A DNA stretch of 48,050 nucleotides from Streptosporangiaceae bacterium (GTDB taxonomy: Bacteria; Actinomycetota; Actinomycetes; Streptosporangiales; Streptosporangiaceae). How positions within the stretch are numbered: position 1 is the stretch's first letter; each line of letters opens with the position of its first letter. The DNA is taken from contig JASHOE010000261.1 in the NCBI GenBank assembly GCA_030041275.1, positions 1 through 48,050 of the forward strand, written 5' to 3'. The notes beneath the pieces were generated by a model, which was not told the DNA's origin, searched no databases, and saw nothing but the letters and a program-made list of their open reading frames with translations. Positions 26,058 through 34,759 of this stretch are shown here, piece after piece. Position numbers and translations under genes: made by a program.

Positions 26058-26691
26058 GTGGTCGGCTCTCCCTCGGCAGGTCGTGACGGAATCCGGCATA
26101 CCACGCCGGAAACTCGGTGAGCGAACCGAGGGTCACCTGGGCTCCGGCCGCAGTGAGCTCGGCTTGGGAGAACGATCCGGTCGGGACGCCCACCGGGACC
26201 GCGCCACCGTCTCGGCCGGCCCCCATGTCCGCGGGCGTGTCGCCGACATAGACGGCAGCGCCGACACGAGCCAGGACGGCTGCCTTCTCGGGGCCGTGCA
26301 CGTGCGCGACAACCTCGTCCGGCTCCAGGCCGACGGCGGCCAGGCTCGGCTGCACTGACACCGGATGCTTGGCGGTGACGACCAAGGCTCGCTCGCCGGC
26401 GTCGCGGACCGCGGCAAGCGCCTCAGCGGCACCGGGCAGCAGGAAGGTGTGTGTCGGCGCGAGGCTGACGTAGTGGCGGCGGTAACTGTCCGCCGCACCC
26501 GCATGGTCCGGCGCTGCGAACCAGTACGCGACCTCGTCCTCGAGCTTGATGCCCATCCGCCGATCGACTTCGGCCAGGTCGATGCTCACGCCGAGTTCCT
26601 CGGCCACCGCCTGCCACGCCGCCATGATCGCTGGCCTCGAGTTGATCAGCGTCAGGTCAAGGTCGAAGCCGACCGGCCCGGCCACGCGCAT
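26047..26691 (-). CDS. HAD-superfamily hydrolase, phosphoglycolate phosphatase-like
   Basis: A 214-residue HAD phosphatase: motif I DLDLTLI close to the N-terminus, motif II VVTAKHP, motif III Lys in GPEKAAVL, motif IV GDTPADMGAGRDGG. The cap domain covers roughly residues 15-85. The ATG at 26691 is favoured by AGGAG four bases upstream; a GTG four codons earlier has none. It is the first gene of the operon leading into the MBL hydrolase and UBP zinc finger. The substrate is unknown. Confidence 0.9.
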   Translation of the reverse strand: MRVAGPVGFDLDLTLINSRPAIMAAWQAVAEELGVSIDLAEVDRRMGIKLEDEVAYWFAAPDHAGAADSYRRHYVSLAPTHTFLLPGAAEALAAVRDAGERALVVTAKHPVSVQPSLAAVGLEPDEVVAHVHGPEKAAVLARVGAAVYVGDTPADMGAGRDGGAVPVGVPTGSFSQAELTAAGAQVTLGSLTEFPAWYAGFRHDLPRESRPRDD

Positions 26692-26754
26692 GCGGCTCCT
26701 CACGTCGAGGTTGCGGACTCCTACCTTATGCAGCGTCGTGTTGCTGCCCGAGCC

Positions 26755-27363
26755 TTAGAGCCAGCCGTTCTCGTCCGCGGTGCGTACTGCTTCGGCCCGG
26801 TTACGCGTACCCGTCTTGGCGATCGCCGACGACAGATAGTTGCGCACCGTCCCCTCGGATAGGAACAGCTTCTCCGCAATGTCCGCGATGGTCGCGCCCG
26901 GCCGCGCGGCGACGAGCACGTCCCGTTCCCGGTCGGTCAGCGGGGACGCGCCGCTAGCCAGCGTCGCTGCGGCGAGGGCCGGGTCGACAACGCGCTCGCC
27001 CGCCGCAACCCGGCGGATGGCATCGGCGAGCCGTTCGGGCGGCGCGTCCTTGACCACGAACCCGAACGCCCCCGATTCCATCGCCCGGCGCAGGTAGCCG
27101 GGACGGCCGAAGGTGGTCAGGATGAGCGAGCGGCAGCCCGGCACCTCCTGCGCGAGAACCCTGGCGGCAGCCAGGCCGTCGATGCCCGGCATCTCGATGT
27201 CAAGCAGCGCGACGTCCGGCTGGTACGTTCTCGCCGCCGCGACGACCTCGTCTCCCCGGCCGACAGACGCGACGACCTCGAAGTCGTCTTCCAACTCCAG
27301 CATTACCGCCAGCGCGCCACGGATGAGCTCCTGGTCGTCGGCGAGCAGCAGCCGGATCGTCAC
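26755..27363 (-). CDS. NarL/LuxR-family response regulator
   Basis: A 202-residue regulator: receiver domain 1-120 with acidic Asp9/Asp10, phosphoacceptor Asp55 (LLDIEMPG), Thr83 and Lys105; LuxR-type helix-turn-helix 135-200 (SPLTDREREVL near 140, IAEKLFLSEGTVRNYLSSA). Its ATG overlaps the stop of the kinase gene by four bases, so the two form a cognate DesK/LiaR-type pair. It is the last gene of the ABC-kinase-regulator operon and probably regulates that operon or the divergent lipoproteins (inference). Confidence 0.95.
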   Translation of the reverse strand: MTIRLLLADDQELIRGALAVMLELEDDFEVVASVGRGDEVVAAARTYQPDVALLDIEMPGIDGLAAARVLAQEVPGCRSLILTTFGRPGYLRRAMESGAFGFVVKDAPPERLADAIRRVAAGERVVDPALAAATLASGASPLTDRERDVLVAARPGATIADIAEKLFLSEGTVRNYLSSAIAKTGTRNRAEAVRTADENGWL

Positions 27364-28508
27364 GCGCCACCGTCGGCAGTGAGCGACACGCGCAGCCGCC
27401 AGCCGGTCGGCTGCAGCGGTCCGGCATCAACGGACCCGCCGACGGCTAGCACTCGCTCGCGCAGTCCGCGCAGGCCGTTGCCGGGCGGTGCGGCGGAGCC
27501 GACGCCGTCGTCGGTGATCTCGACTCCGCCAGGAGACAATCGGACCGCGCACGTGGTCGCGTGGGCGTGCCGCACCACGTTGGTGAACCCCTCACGTAGC
27601 GCCCAGCCGAGAAGCTCGGAGTGGCTCGGATCGACCACCTCCGTCGCGGTCGGCAGGTCTGCGGCGATACCCGAAGCCCGCAACAGCTCGCGGCCACGCG
27701 CCAGCTCCCCGACTAGTGTCACGTCCCGGTAGCTCGAGACAGCGGCGCGTACGTCGGCCAGCGTCTGCCGGGACAGCTCCTCGACCTCGGCGATCTGTTC
27801 GACAGCTCGGACCGGGTCGGCCGATCCGAGACGTCGCGCTAGCCCCGCCTTCACCGTGATCGCGGTCAGCGAATGACCGAGCAGATCGTGCAGGTCACGG
27901 GCGATTCGGATCCGCTCGTTTTCCGCGGCCAGCCGGGCCACCTCGGCGCGCGCCGCCGCGAGCGCCTGATTGCCGCGCATGACCTCAAGCGTGGCGAAAA
28001 CTATGAGCCCGGCAATAGGTATCCCGATCGGTGTCACGTCGTCGAAGGACGCCCGCATGCTGACATGCCAGGACGGGATCGCGACCGGAACCAGCAAAGC
28101 GGCCAGGGCAAACCCGGCGACGATCGGCGCGGACTTCACCCCCAGGCGACCAACGGTCAGGATCGTCAGAAATATGCACAGCACGAAGCCAGCGGCGCGC
28201 GCGAACGGCAGCTCTGCTACAAAGAACCCCGCCAGTACCGCGTAGTACGGCCAGAACCCGCGCAGGGGGACGTCTGGGGAGAACAGGAACGGTGCAGCGA
28301 GCCAGGTCACGGCGAACGCGCCAAGGAGGGCGTAACCGGCGACCTGACCTGCACCGCGCGAGTTCTGACCCACCGATGCGGCCACGAAGATCAGGTAGAC
28401 CAGCGGGATGGACACCAGGAGAGCTCGCCGCCAGCCGCCGATCCATCGGCGTTGCCTCGCGAGCCACTTGGCCTCCGCCGGGCCGGCTGGCAGTCCGAGC
28501 GCCTCCAT
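27360..28508 (-). CDS. DesK-type sensor histidine kinase
   Basis: A 382-residue membrane kinase: about five or six transmembrane helices between residues 28 and 178 with no large extracellular domain, a short coiled coil, HisKA_3 dimerisation box with phosphorylated His207 (RIARDLHDLLGHSL), and an HATPase domain (N-box REGFTNVVRHAHA, GDGL-type GNGLRGLRERV). Having almost no sensor loop suggests it senses the membrane or its partner ABC transporter. The start at 28508 was chosen as the first ATG before the helices; the frame is open upstream. It lies 31 bp after the permease gene and overlaps the regulator gene. Confidence 0.93.
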   Translation of the reverse strand: MEALGLPAGPAEAKWLARQRRWIGGWRRALLVSIPLVYLIFVAASVGQNSRGAGQVAGYALLGAFAVTWLAAPFLFSPDVPLRGFWPYYAVLAGFFVAELPFARAAGFVLCIFLTILTVGRLGVKSAPIVAGFALAALLVPVAIPSWHVSMRASFDDVTPIGIPIAGLIVFATLEVMRGNQALAAARAEVARLAAENERIRIARDLHDLLGHSLTAITVKAGLARRLGSADPVRAVEQIAEVEELSRQTLADVRAAVSSYRDVTLVGELARGRELLRASGIAADLPTATEVVDPSHSELLGWALREGFTNVVRHAHATTCAVRLSPGGVEITDDGVGSAAPPGNGLRGLRERVLAVGGSVDAGPLQPTGWRLRVSLTADGGA

Positions 28509-28539
28509 GTCAACCGAGCGTACTTGGGCCAGGCACCGA

Positions 28540-29271
28540 TCATGCCGTCCGCGCGGAGCGCCGGAAGGCCACCACGGCAACGGGGACCAGCACCACAACC
28601 CAGATGGCGATCGTGATCCACGCCTGAGCCGGCCAGTTCCCGCGGTTCACGGTGGCATCGCCGGCCAGCACCAGCCAGTACGACGGCAGACCCTTCATCA
28701 CCTCGAACAATGGGCCCGAGGACGCGAGCTGAAATCCGTAGACCCCGCCAAACAGCGCCAGCAGGATGACGACGCCGCCCACCGCCGGTGTCAGCGCGTC
28801 CACCGGCAGCAGATAGCCGAGGATGAGCGCGAGCACCGCGAGCGGCGCGACGCCGATGAGCAGCAGGCCGGTCAGCTTGAGCCATTGCGTCGCGCCGAGC
28901 CGCACCCCGAGCGATGCTCCGGCCAGGAAGAGCAACACGAGGCTGAGCAGCGCCATGAGGTACATGGTCAGCACCTTCGAGGTCACCTCGGTGCGGGCCT
29001 GCAACGGCGTGATCATCATCTGCCGGGTCCAGCCGGTGGCACGATCCCGGGCAATACGAGCGCCCGGCGCGGTCACGGCGAACATCGCGCCGTAGACCGC
29101 CATTGCCGTCATGAAGTACAACGGAAAACTAGTTCCGTCGTGGGTAACGTGGCGCTGCCCGGACGCGACGCCGTAGAACAGCACGAGCGGCAGCCCAAGC
29201 GTGATGGTGTAGAGGATCGGATTACGCAGCGTGCGCAGGATCTCGTAGCGCAGGTGTGTCGAGCCGCTCAT
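28540..29271 (-). CDS. ABC-2 type transporter permease
   Basis: A 243-residue ABC-2 permease with six predicted membrane helices (for example PILYTITLGLPLVLFYGVA, FPLYFMTAMAVYGAMFAV and WITIAIWVVVLVPVAVVAF) and the family stretch DRATGWTRQMMITPLQ. Its ATG overlaps the ATPase stop (ATGA), so the two subunits are made together. Such transporters export lipids, drugs or peptides. The frame extends 51 codons upstream without support. Confidence 0.93.
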   Translation of the reverse strand: MSGSTHLRYEILRTLRNPILYTITLGLPLVLFYGVASGQRHVTHDGTSFPLYFMTAMAVYGAMFAVTAPGARIARDRATGWTRQMMITPLQARTEVTSKVLTMYLMALLSLVLLFLAGASLGVRLGATQWLKLTGLLLIGVAPLAVLALILGYLLPVDALTPAVGGVVILLALFGGVYGFQLASSGPLFEVMKGLPSYWLVLAGDATVNRGNWPAQAWITIAIWVVVLVPVAVVAFRRSARTA

Positions 29272-30206
29272 CGGGTCGCCTCCGCCATGGCGTCGCTTGT
29301 GTCTGGTTCGTCTGCTGTCAGTTCCAGGAATGCCTCTTCGAGGCTCCCGCCGCGCACCTCGACGTCCCGTGCGCCAGGGAACGCGGCAAGCAGGGCACGC
29401 AGGGCTGCGTCCGCGTCGGAGCACGCCAGCACCACCGCGTCGCCGTGCCGCTGGGCGCTCCGCACGCCTGGCAGCGCGCTGAGCGCCCCGACGTCCGCGC
29501 CTGGCAGGGTCGCGCGGATCGTCCGCGAGCCCGCCTGCGCCTTCACCTCAGTCGCCGGGCCATCGGCGACGATCTGGCCGTGCGCAAGTAGCACGATGCG
29601 ATCGGCGTACGCGTCGGCTTCCTCGAGATAGTGCGTCGCGAAGACGACTGTCTTGCCCTGCTCCGTGACCCCCCGCATCGCCTGCCAGAAGTCCCGCCTG
29701 CCCGCCACGTCGATGGACGCGGTGGGCTCGTCCAGCAGCAGCAGGTCGGGGTTGCCGACGAGCGCGGCGGCGAACCTGACGCGCTGGGCCTGGCCGGCGG
29801 ACAATTTGGTCGTCCACTGTCGGGCGAAGTCAGCCGCGCCCGTCATCCGCAGCACGTCATCGACCTGCAGCGGGTGCGGGTAGTACGACGCCATGAGCGT
29901 GACGATCTCGCGCACTCGCAGGTGGTCGAGCGGCGAGCCGGTCTGGAGCATCGCCCCGACCCAGCCCGCCTGCCTCGCCGCCGCAGGCGGGGCGCCGAAG
30001 ATCGACACCGTTCCCTTATCCGGCTTGGTCAGGCCTACCATCATGTCGATCGTCGTCGTCTTGCCCGCACCGTTCGGGCCCAGCAGGGCGACCGTCTCGC
30101 CGGGAGCTATCACCAGGTCAACCCCGCGGACTGCCCGCACCGCTCCGTAGGACTTGGCGAGCCGGGAAAGCACGATGCCCGCGCCGGCATCGGTAGTTAT
30201 CGTCAT
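29268..30206 (-). CDS. ABC transporter ATP-binding protein
   Basis: A 312-residue ATPase of the DrrA/CcmA-like ABC-2 class: Walker A LLGPNGAGKTT, Q-loop GAMLQTG, signature LSAGQAQRVRFA (LSxGQ), Walker B LLLLDEPTASID, H-loop FATHYLEEAD, and a C-terminal extension (about 225-312) typical of this class. The start MTITTD at 30206 is placed near the first conserved strand. It is the first gene of a four-gene minus-strand operon (ATPase, permease, kinase, regulator), divergent from the beta-propeller lipoproteins. Confidence 0.93.
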   Translation of the reverse strand: MTITTDAGAGIVLSRLAKSYGAVRAVRGVDLVIAPGETVALLGPNGAGKTTTIDMMVGLTKPDKGTVSIFGAPPAAARQAGWVGAMLQTGSPLDHLRVREIVTLMASYYPHPLQVDDVLRMTGAADFARQWTTKLSAGQAQRVRFAAALVGNPDLLLLDEPTASIDVAGRRDFWQAMRGVTEQGKTVVFATHYLEEADAYADRIVLLAHGQIVADGPATEVKAQAGSRTIRATLPGADVGALSALPGVRSAQRHGDAVVLACSDADAALRALLAAFPGARDVEVRGGSLEEAFLELTADEPDTSDAMAEATR

Positions 30207-30266
30207 GACCCGAGAGTCCCGCCTTGCGGCCCTAGCCCGGTAGTGCCGCGCCTCATCGGTTCCCGA

Positions 30267-30323
30267 TGACAAATGTCAAGCCCGGCCATGTGGTTGACTG
30301 CGCTGATTTCACGGCTCTATCAT
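30267..30323 (+). promoter_or_regulatory. promoter and near-palindrome upstream of the first lipoprotein
   Basis: TTGACT (30294-30299), 18 bases and TATCAT (30318-30323) make a good sigma70-type promoter 40 bp before the lipoprotein ATG. TGACAAATGTCA (30267-30278) just upstream is a 5-bp-arm inverted repeat. It lies between the divergent ABC operon and the lipoprotein gene, a fitting place for binding by the LuxR-type regulator. Confidence 0.6.
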
Positions 30324-30362
30324 TCTGATATCACTTTTTGAAATCCTCGAGGGAGAGGTGCC

Positions 30363-31949
30363 ATGCCGGCCTCACATCGCACCGGGCGCATCCGCATCGG
30401 GATGAGCCTCCTGGCAATCCTGGTGGCCTTGCTCGGCGCGGCCTGTAGCTCCAGCAAGCCGACGGCGACCAGCACCAAGCCCGCTACGATCACCAACCCC
30501 AAGGCCGCGCCGCCATCTGGGTCGTGGCCATATCCGAACGCCGATCTCGATAACACCCGGCAGGCGCCCAGCTCGGTGATCTCCGCGGCCAACGTGTCTC
30601 AGCTCCAGCAGGCCTGGACCTTCCGGATCACGAGCAAACCAGACGGCGGTGTCGGCGCGCTGGCCATGTCGCCCGTTGTGGTTAACGGCGTCGTCTACAT
30701 CCAGGACATGCAGGCGAACGTGTACGCGCTCGATCTCGCGAGCGGCAAGCTGCGGTGGGAATACCAGGTCAACACCGCCGAGCTGGGCGGGCCGGGGCCG
30801 GACGGGGTCGCCGTCGCGGACGGTCGGGTTTACGGGACCTCGGCGCACACGGCCTTCGCGCTGAGCGCCGCAACCGGCAAGCCGGTCTGGGTTGACCGCA
30901 GCCTGCTGACCAGCGGTCAGGGCGCCTTCTCGATCCAGCCTCAGGAGGTCGCGGGCCGGGTCTACCTGGCCAGCTCGCTCGGCACCGGACCGGGCGGCGG
31001 GATCCTGCTGGCCCTGGACGCCGCGAGCGGCAAGGTGATCTGGAAGTTCAACACGATGCTCGGATCCGACGCCGCGGTACGCCAGGTAGGCGCCGGCGGC
31101 GCCTGGGAGCCGCCGCTGGTCGGCAGCGACGGCTCGGTGACGTTCGGCATCGGCAACCCGTACGAGTCACCCGCCACCGCCATCGCGCACCCGGCACGGC
31201 TGCTGTATGCGGACAGCGAGGTAAACCTCGACGCGGCCACGGGCAAGCTGCGCTGGTACTACCAGGCGGAGCCCAACGACTTCCAGGACCACGACCTGCA
31301 GACCTCACCGATCGCGACCACCATCAACGGAACCTCCGCGATCATCGCGGCCGGCAAGATGGGCTACGTCTACGCCCTCAACGCACAGACCGGTGCATTG
31401 CTATGGAAGACACCGGTCGGCGTGCACAACGGCCACGACAACGACGGGGTCCTCGCCCTGGAGCACAAGCTCCACCTCACTGCGCCGGTGACAATCGAAC
31501 CGGGGGCACTCGGCGGGGTGCTGAGCAACCCGGCCGTGTCCGGGAACACGGTGTACGTGAGCACCGTCGACGAGCCCATCACCTACACCAAGCTCACCCA
31601 GATACTCGGCGGGGCAGCCCCGAGCACCCCGACGGGCAACATCGAGGCTCTGAACCTCGCCACCGGCGCGGTGGAGTGGGACACCAAGCTGCCGCAGATG
31701 GCGCTCGGCGCCACCACCGTCTCCAACGACCTCGTCTTCAGCACCCTCTACGACGGCGAGCTGATCGCCCTGAACCGGGCCACCGGCGCGATCGTCTACC
31801 GCCATCAGCTGCCGACGTCGACGAACGCTCCCCTGGTCATCGCGGGCAACACCGTGATCGTGCCCGCGGGCGGCCCGTTGACCGGAGGCCTGCTCGGTGG
31901 TGCCTCGGGAGGCGGCAAGGCGCAGGTCGTGGCGTACACCGTGCGCTGA
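30363..31949 (+). CDS. PQQ-type beta-propeller lipoprotein (copy 1)
   Basis: A 528-residue secreted lipoprotein: signal peptide with hydrophobic MSLLAILVALLGAAC and lipid Cys28, a Ser/Thr/Pro linker to about 50, then a beta-propeller of PQQ-like blades (VYALDLASGKLRWEYQV, AFALSAATGKPVW, LLALDAASGKVIWKFNT, VYALNAQTGALLWKTPVG, IEALNLATGAVEWDTKLP, LIALNRATGAIVYRHQLP). The stretch NDFQDHDLQTSPI resembles the active-site blade of quinoprotein alcohol dehydrogenases, but the paired Cys of that family is absent. Thus either a dehydrogenase or a BamB-like binding propeller. GGGAGAGG precedes the ATG. It is about 85% identical to the next gene. Confidence 0.88.
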   Translation: MPASHRTGRIRIGMSLLAILVALLGAACSSSKPTATSTKPATITNPKAAPPSGSWPYPNADLDNTRQAPSSVISAANVSQLQQAWTFRITSKPDGGVGALAMSPVVVNGVVYIQDMQANVYALDLASGKLRWEYQVNTAELGGPGPDGVAVADGRVYGTSAHTAFALSAATGKPVWVDRSLLTSGQGAFSIQPQEVAGRVYLASSLGTGPGGGILLALDAASGKVIWKFNTMLGSDAAVRQVGAGGAWEPPLVGSDGSVTFGIGNPYESPATAIAHPARLLYADSEVNLDAATGKLRWYYQAEPNDFQDHDLQTSPIATTINGTSAIIAAGKMGYVYALNAQTGALLWKTPVGVHNGHDNDGVLALEHKLHLTAPVTIEPGALGGVLSNPAVSGNTVYVSTVDEPITYTKLTQILGGAAPSTPTGNIEALNLATGAVEWDTKLPQMALGATTVSNDLVFSTLYDGELIALNRATGAIVYRHQLPTSTNAPLVIAGNTVIVPAGGPLTGGLLGGASGGGKAQVVAYTVR

Positions 31950-32004
31950 GGGAGCCCGGGGCGCCGAAGGTCGACATCGTTAATCGAATCAAGGGAGAGG
32001 TGCC

Positions 32005-33582
32005 ATGCCGGCTTCAAGTCGTACCAGGCGCACCCGCCTCGGGATGAGCCTGCCCGTAGTTCTGTTGGCCTTACTCGTCGCTGCCTGCAGTGGTGCTGGC
32101 AAGCCGACGGCTACTCACTCGCAGTCCGCCACGACCACGAACCCCAAGGCCGCGCCGCCCTCCGGGTCGTGGCCGTATCCGAACGCAGACCTCGCTAACA
32201 CCCGGCAGGCGCCCAGCTCGGTGATCTCCGCGGCCAACGTCTCCACGCTGCAGGAGGCCTGGACCTTCCGGGTCACAAGCCAGCCAGACGGCGGAACCGG
32301 CGCCCTGGCCATGTCGCCCGTTGTGGTCAGCGGCGTCGTCTACATCCAGGACATGCAGGCGAACGTGTACGCGCTCGATCTCGCCTCCGGCCGGCAGCGG
32401 TGGGAGTACCGGGTCAACACTCCTGAGCTGGGCGGCCCTGGACCGGACGGCGTCACCGTCGCGGACGGCGTTGTGTACGGCGACTCGCCCCACACGGCCT
32501 TCGCGCTCAGCGCGGCAACCGGCAAGCCGATCTGGGTCGACCGCAGCCTGCTGACCAATGCCCAGGGCGCGTTCTCCATCCAGCCCCAGGCGGTCGCCGG
32601 CCGGGTCTACCTCGCCAGCTCGCTCGGCACCGGACCGGGCGGCGGGATCCTGCTGGCCCTGGACGCCAGGACCGGCGCGGTGGTCTGGAAGTTCAACACG
32701 ATGGTCGGATCCGACGTGCCAGCGGCCGGCGGCGCCTGGGAGCCGCCGCTGGTCGGCAGCGACGGATCGGTGACGTTTGGCATCGGCAACCCGTACCAGT
32801 CGGCCGCGACGGCGATTGCGCACCCGTCGCAGCTGCTCTACGCCGACAGCGAGGTTAACCTCGACGCGGCGACCGGCAGGCTGCGCTGGTACTACCAGGC
32901 GGTGCCCAACGATTTCATGGACCACGACCTGCAGACTTCGCCGATCGCCGCGAGCATCAACGGAGAATCCGTCATCATCGCCGCCGGCAAGATGGGCTAC
33001 GTCTACGCCATCAACGCGCGGACGGGTGCACTGCTGTGGAAGATGCCGGTCGGCGTGCACAACGGCCACGACAACGACTCGGCCCTCGCGATGCAGCACA
33101 AGCTGAACCTCACGGCGCCGTTCACGCTCGAGCCCGCGTGGCTCGGCGGGGTCCTCAGCAACCCGGCGGTCGCCGATGACACCGTGTACGTGTCCACCGA
33201 CGACGCGCCCATCACCTACACCAAGCTCACCCAGTACCTCGGTCCCGTAATTGCGCATGCTCCTACCGGCGAGATAGAGGCGCTGAACCTCGCCACTGGC
33301 GCGGTGGAGTGGGACACCAAGCTGCCGGAGATGGCGTTCGGCGGCGCCACCGTCTCCAACGACCTCGTCTTTACGACCCTCTATGGCGGCGAGCTGATCG
33401 CGCTGAACCGGGCCACCGGAGCGATCGTCTACCGCCATCAGCTGCCGACGTCGACGAACGCTCCCCTGGTAGTCGCGGGCAACACCGTGATCGTCGCGGC
33501 GGGCGGCCCGCTCACGAAGGGCCTGGTCGCGGGCAGCGCGGCCAGCGGCAAGGCCCAGGTTGTGGCTTACACCGTGCGGTAG
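32005..33582 (+). CDS. PQQ-type beta-propeller lipoprotein (copy 2)
   Basis: A 525-residue tandem paralogue of the preceding gene, 55 bp downstream. It has the same layout: signal peptide with lipobox VAAC (Cys28), linker, and the same series of [VIL]-x-ALDxxTGxxxW propeller blades. The similarity extends upstream into the ribosome site (GGGAGAGGTGCC before both ATGs). Differences cluster in the linker, in a three-residue deletion near residue 237, and in the loop around 410-420. The close duplication suggests recent amplification and dosage or split specificity (inference). The protein is probably anchored on the outer face of the membrane. Confidence 0.88.
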   Translation: MPASSRTRRTRLGMSLPVVLLALLVAACSGAGKPTATHSQSATTTNPKAAPPSGSWPYPNADLANTRQAPSSVISAANVSTLQEAWTFRVTSQPDGGTGALAMSPVVVSGVVYIQDMQANVYALDLASGRQRWEYRVNTPELGGPGPDGVTVADGVVYGDSPHTAFALSAATGKPIWVDRSLLTNAQGAFSIQPQAVAGRVYLASSLGTGPGGGILLALDARTGAVVWKFNTMVGSDVPAAGGAWEPPLVGSDGSVTFGIGNPYQSAATAIAHPSQLLYADSEVNLDAATGRLRWYYQAVPNDFMDHDLQTSPIAASINGESVIIAAGKMGYVYAINARTGALLWKMPVGVHNGHDNDSALAMQHKLNLTAPFTLEPAWLGGVLSNPAVADDTVYVSTDDAPITYTKLTQYLGPVIAHAPTGEIEALNLATGAVEWDTKLPEMAFGGATVSNDLVFTTLYGGELIALNRATGAIVYRHQLPTSTNAPLVVAGNTVIVAAGGPLTKGLVAGSAASGKAQVVAYTVR

Positions 33583-33681
33583 TGCAGCAGAGCACCGGGC
33601 GTTCGTCCGTGCCGGGGGCGCGGGCGGGCGCCCGGCAGGTTACCGCCCGGCCGACCGCACGCACGTGCGGACCCATTCGGG

Positions 33682-33687
33682 TACGGT
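33682..33687 (+). promoter_or_regulatory. -10 element for leaderless kinase gene
   Basis: TACGGT is followed by seven bases and the GTG at 33695, which has no ribosome-binding site. This supports 33695 as the start and a leaderless transcript for the downstream kinase-regulator pair. Confidence 0.5.
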
Positions 33688-33694
33688 CAGTGCG

Positions 33695-34759
33695 GTGGAA
33701 AGCTCGCGCCCCCAGCATGGCGATCCGGAGCGACCAGCCACCGTCAGCTCGCGGCGGTGGCTGGCCGTGCTCGCCGTGGCCGTGGCGGCCTCAGCTCTGC
33801 TGATGACGGCGGCCAAGGGCCCACTGGTGGTCGCGGTTCTGCCCGGCGTGGCCATGTACCTGGTGGCATCGCGGGTCCGCCGACGGCTGTCGATCTGGGC
33901 CGCCGCACTAGCGGCGGCCGTGCAGGGAGCGGCGCTGCTGCACGCAGTCTCCTCGGCCGGGGTGCCAGCGGCGACCGAGACGATGGAGGCCTTTCTGCCG
34001 CTGGCGGCGGCGTGGTTCGTCGGAGATGCGGTCGCGGCGCGGCGCCGGTACCTGGCCGGGCTGGCCCAGCAGGCAGAGCGCGAGCGGGCCGCCGAGACCG
34101 AGCGGGCCAGGCAGCAGGTGCGCGAGGAGCGCGTGCGCATCGCCCGCGAGCTGCACGACGTCGTCGCTCACACCCTCGCCGTCATGACCGTTCAGGCCGG
34201 GGTCGGCCGCCGGCTCATGACCAGGCAGCCGGCTGAGGCCGGCAGCGCGCTGGAGTCGATCGAAGAAATCGGCCGTACGGCTCAGGATGAGCTGCGGGTG
34301 GTCCTCAGCCTGCTGCGCGACGAGGAGCCGGGAACCGCCGAGCTGTCACCGCTTCCCCGGCTCGTTGACGTCAAGGACCTTGCCGAAACCGTCCGAGCTT
34401 CAGGAACGCCGGTCGACTTGCGCATCACGGGGACCGACCGGCAGCTCTCACTCGCCGTGGAGCTGTCGATCTACCGCGTGGTTCAGGAGGCGCTGACCAA
34501 TGTCGTGAAGCACGCCGCCGGAGCCCGGGCGACGGTCGAGATCGCTGTGTCCGGCGCAGCCGTCCGGGTCGAAATTGCCGACGATGGTGCACCGTCCGCG
34601 CCGCGTGGCGAACGCGATGCCGGGCGCGCGGCCGCGGGCCACGGCATCGTGGGGATGCGCGAGCGCGTCGGCGCGTTCGGCGGGTCGCTGGTCGCCGGCC
34701 CAGGGCCTAGCGGCGGGTTCCGGGTGGTCGCGCAGATACCGATCGAGCAAGTCCCGTGA
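33695..34759 (+). CDS. DesK-type sensor histidine kinase
   Basis: A 354-residue kinase: about three or four membrane helices between 20 and 113, a coiled coil rich in Gln/Glu/Arg (118-148), phosphoacceptor His154 (RIARELHDVVAHTL), and an HATPase domain (VQEALTNVVKHAAG, GHGIVGMRERV). There is no extracellular sensor domain. The GTG start is supported by the -10 spacing; the frame is open further upstream into the lipoprotein 3' region. It overlaps the response regulator by four bases (GTGA). It is distinct in sequence from the kinase at 27360-28508 though of the same class. Confidence 0.93.
   Translation: MESSRPQHGDPERPATVSSRRWLAVLAVAVAASALLMTAAKGPLVVAVLPGVAMYLVASRVRRRLSIWAAALAAAVQGAALLHAVSSAGVPAATETMEAFLPLAAAWFVGDAVAARRRYLAGLAQQAERERAAETERARQQVREERVRIARELHDVVAHTLAVMTVQAGVGRRLMTRQPAEAGSALESIEEIGRTAQDELRVVLSLLRDEEPGTAELSPLPRLVDVKDLAETVRASGTPVDLRITGTDRQLSLAVELSIYRVVQEALTNVVKHAAGARATVEIAVSGAAVRVEIADDGAPSAPRGERDAGRAAAGHGIVGMRERVGAFGGSLVAGPGPSGGFRVVAQIPIEQVP

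Noticed and set aside
32071..33438. 455-codon frame opposite the second lipoprotein
   Set aside because: The same kind of shadow appears opposite copy 1; the composition is antisense-like.
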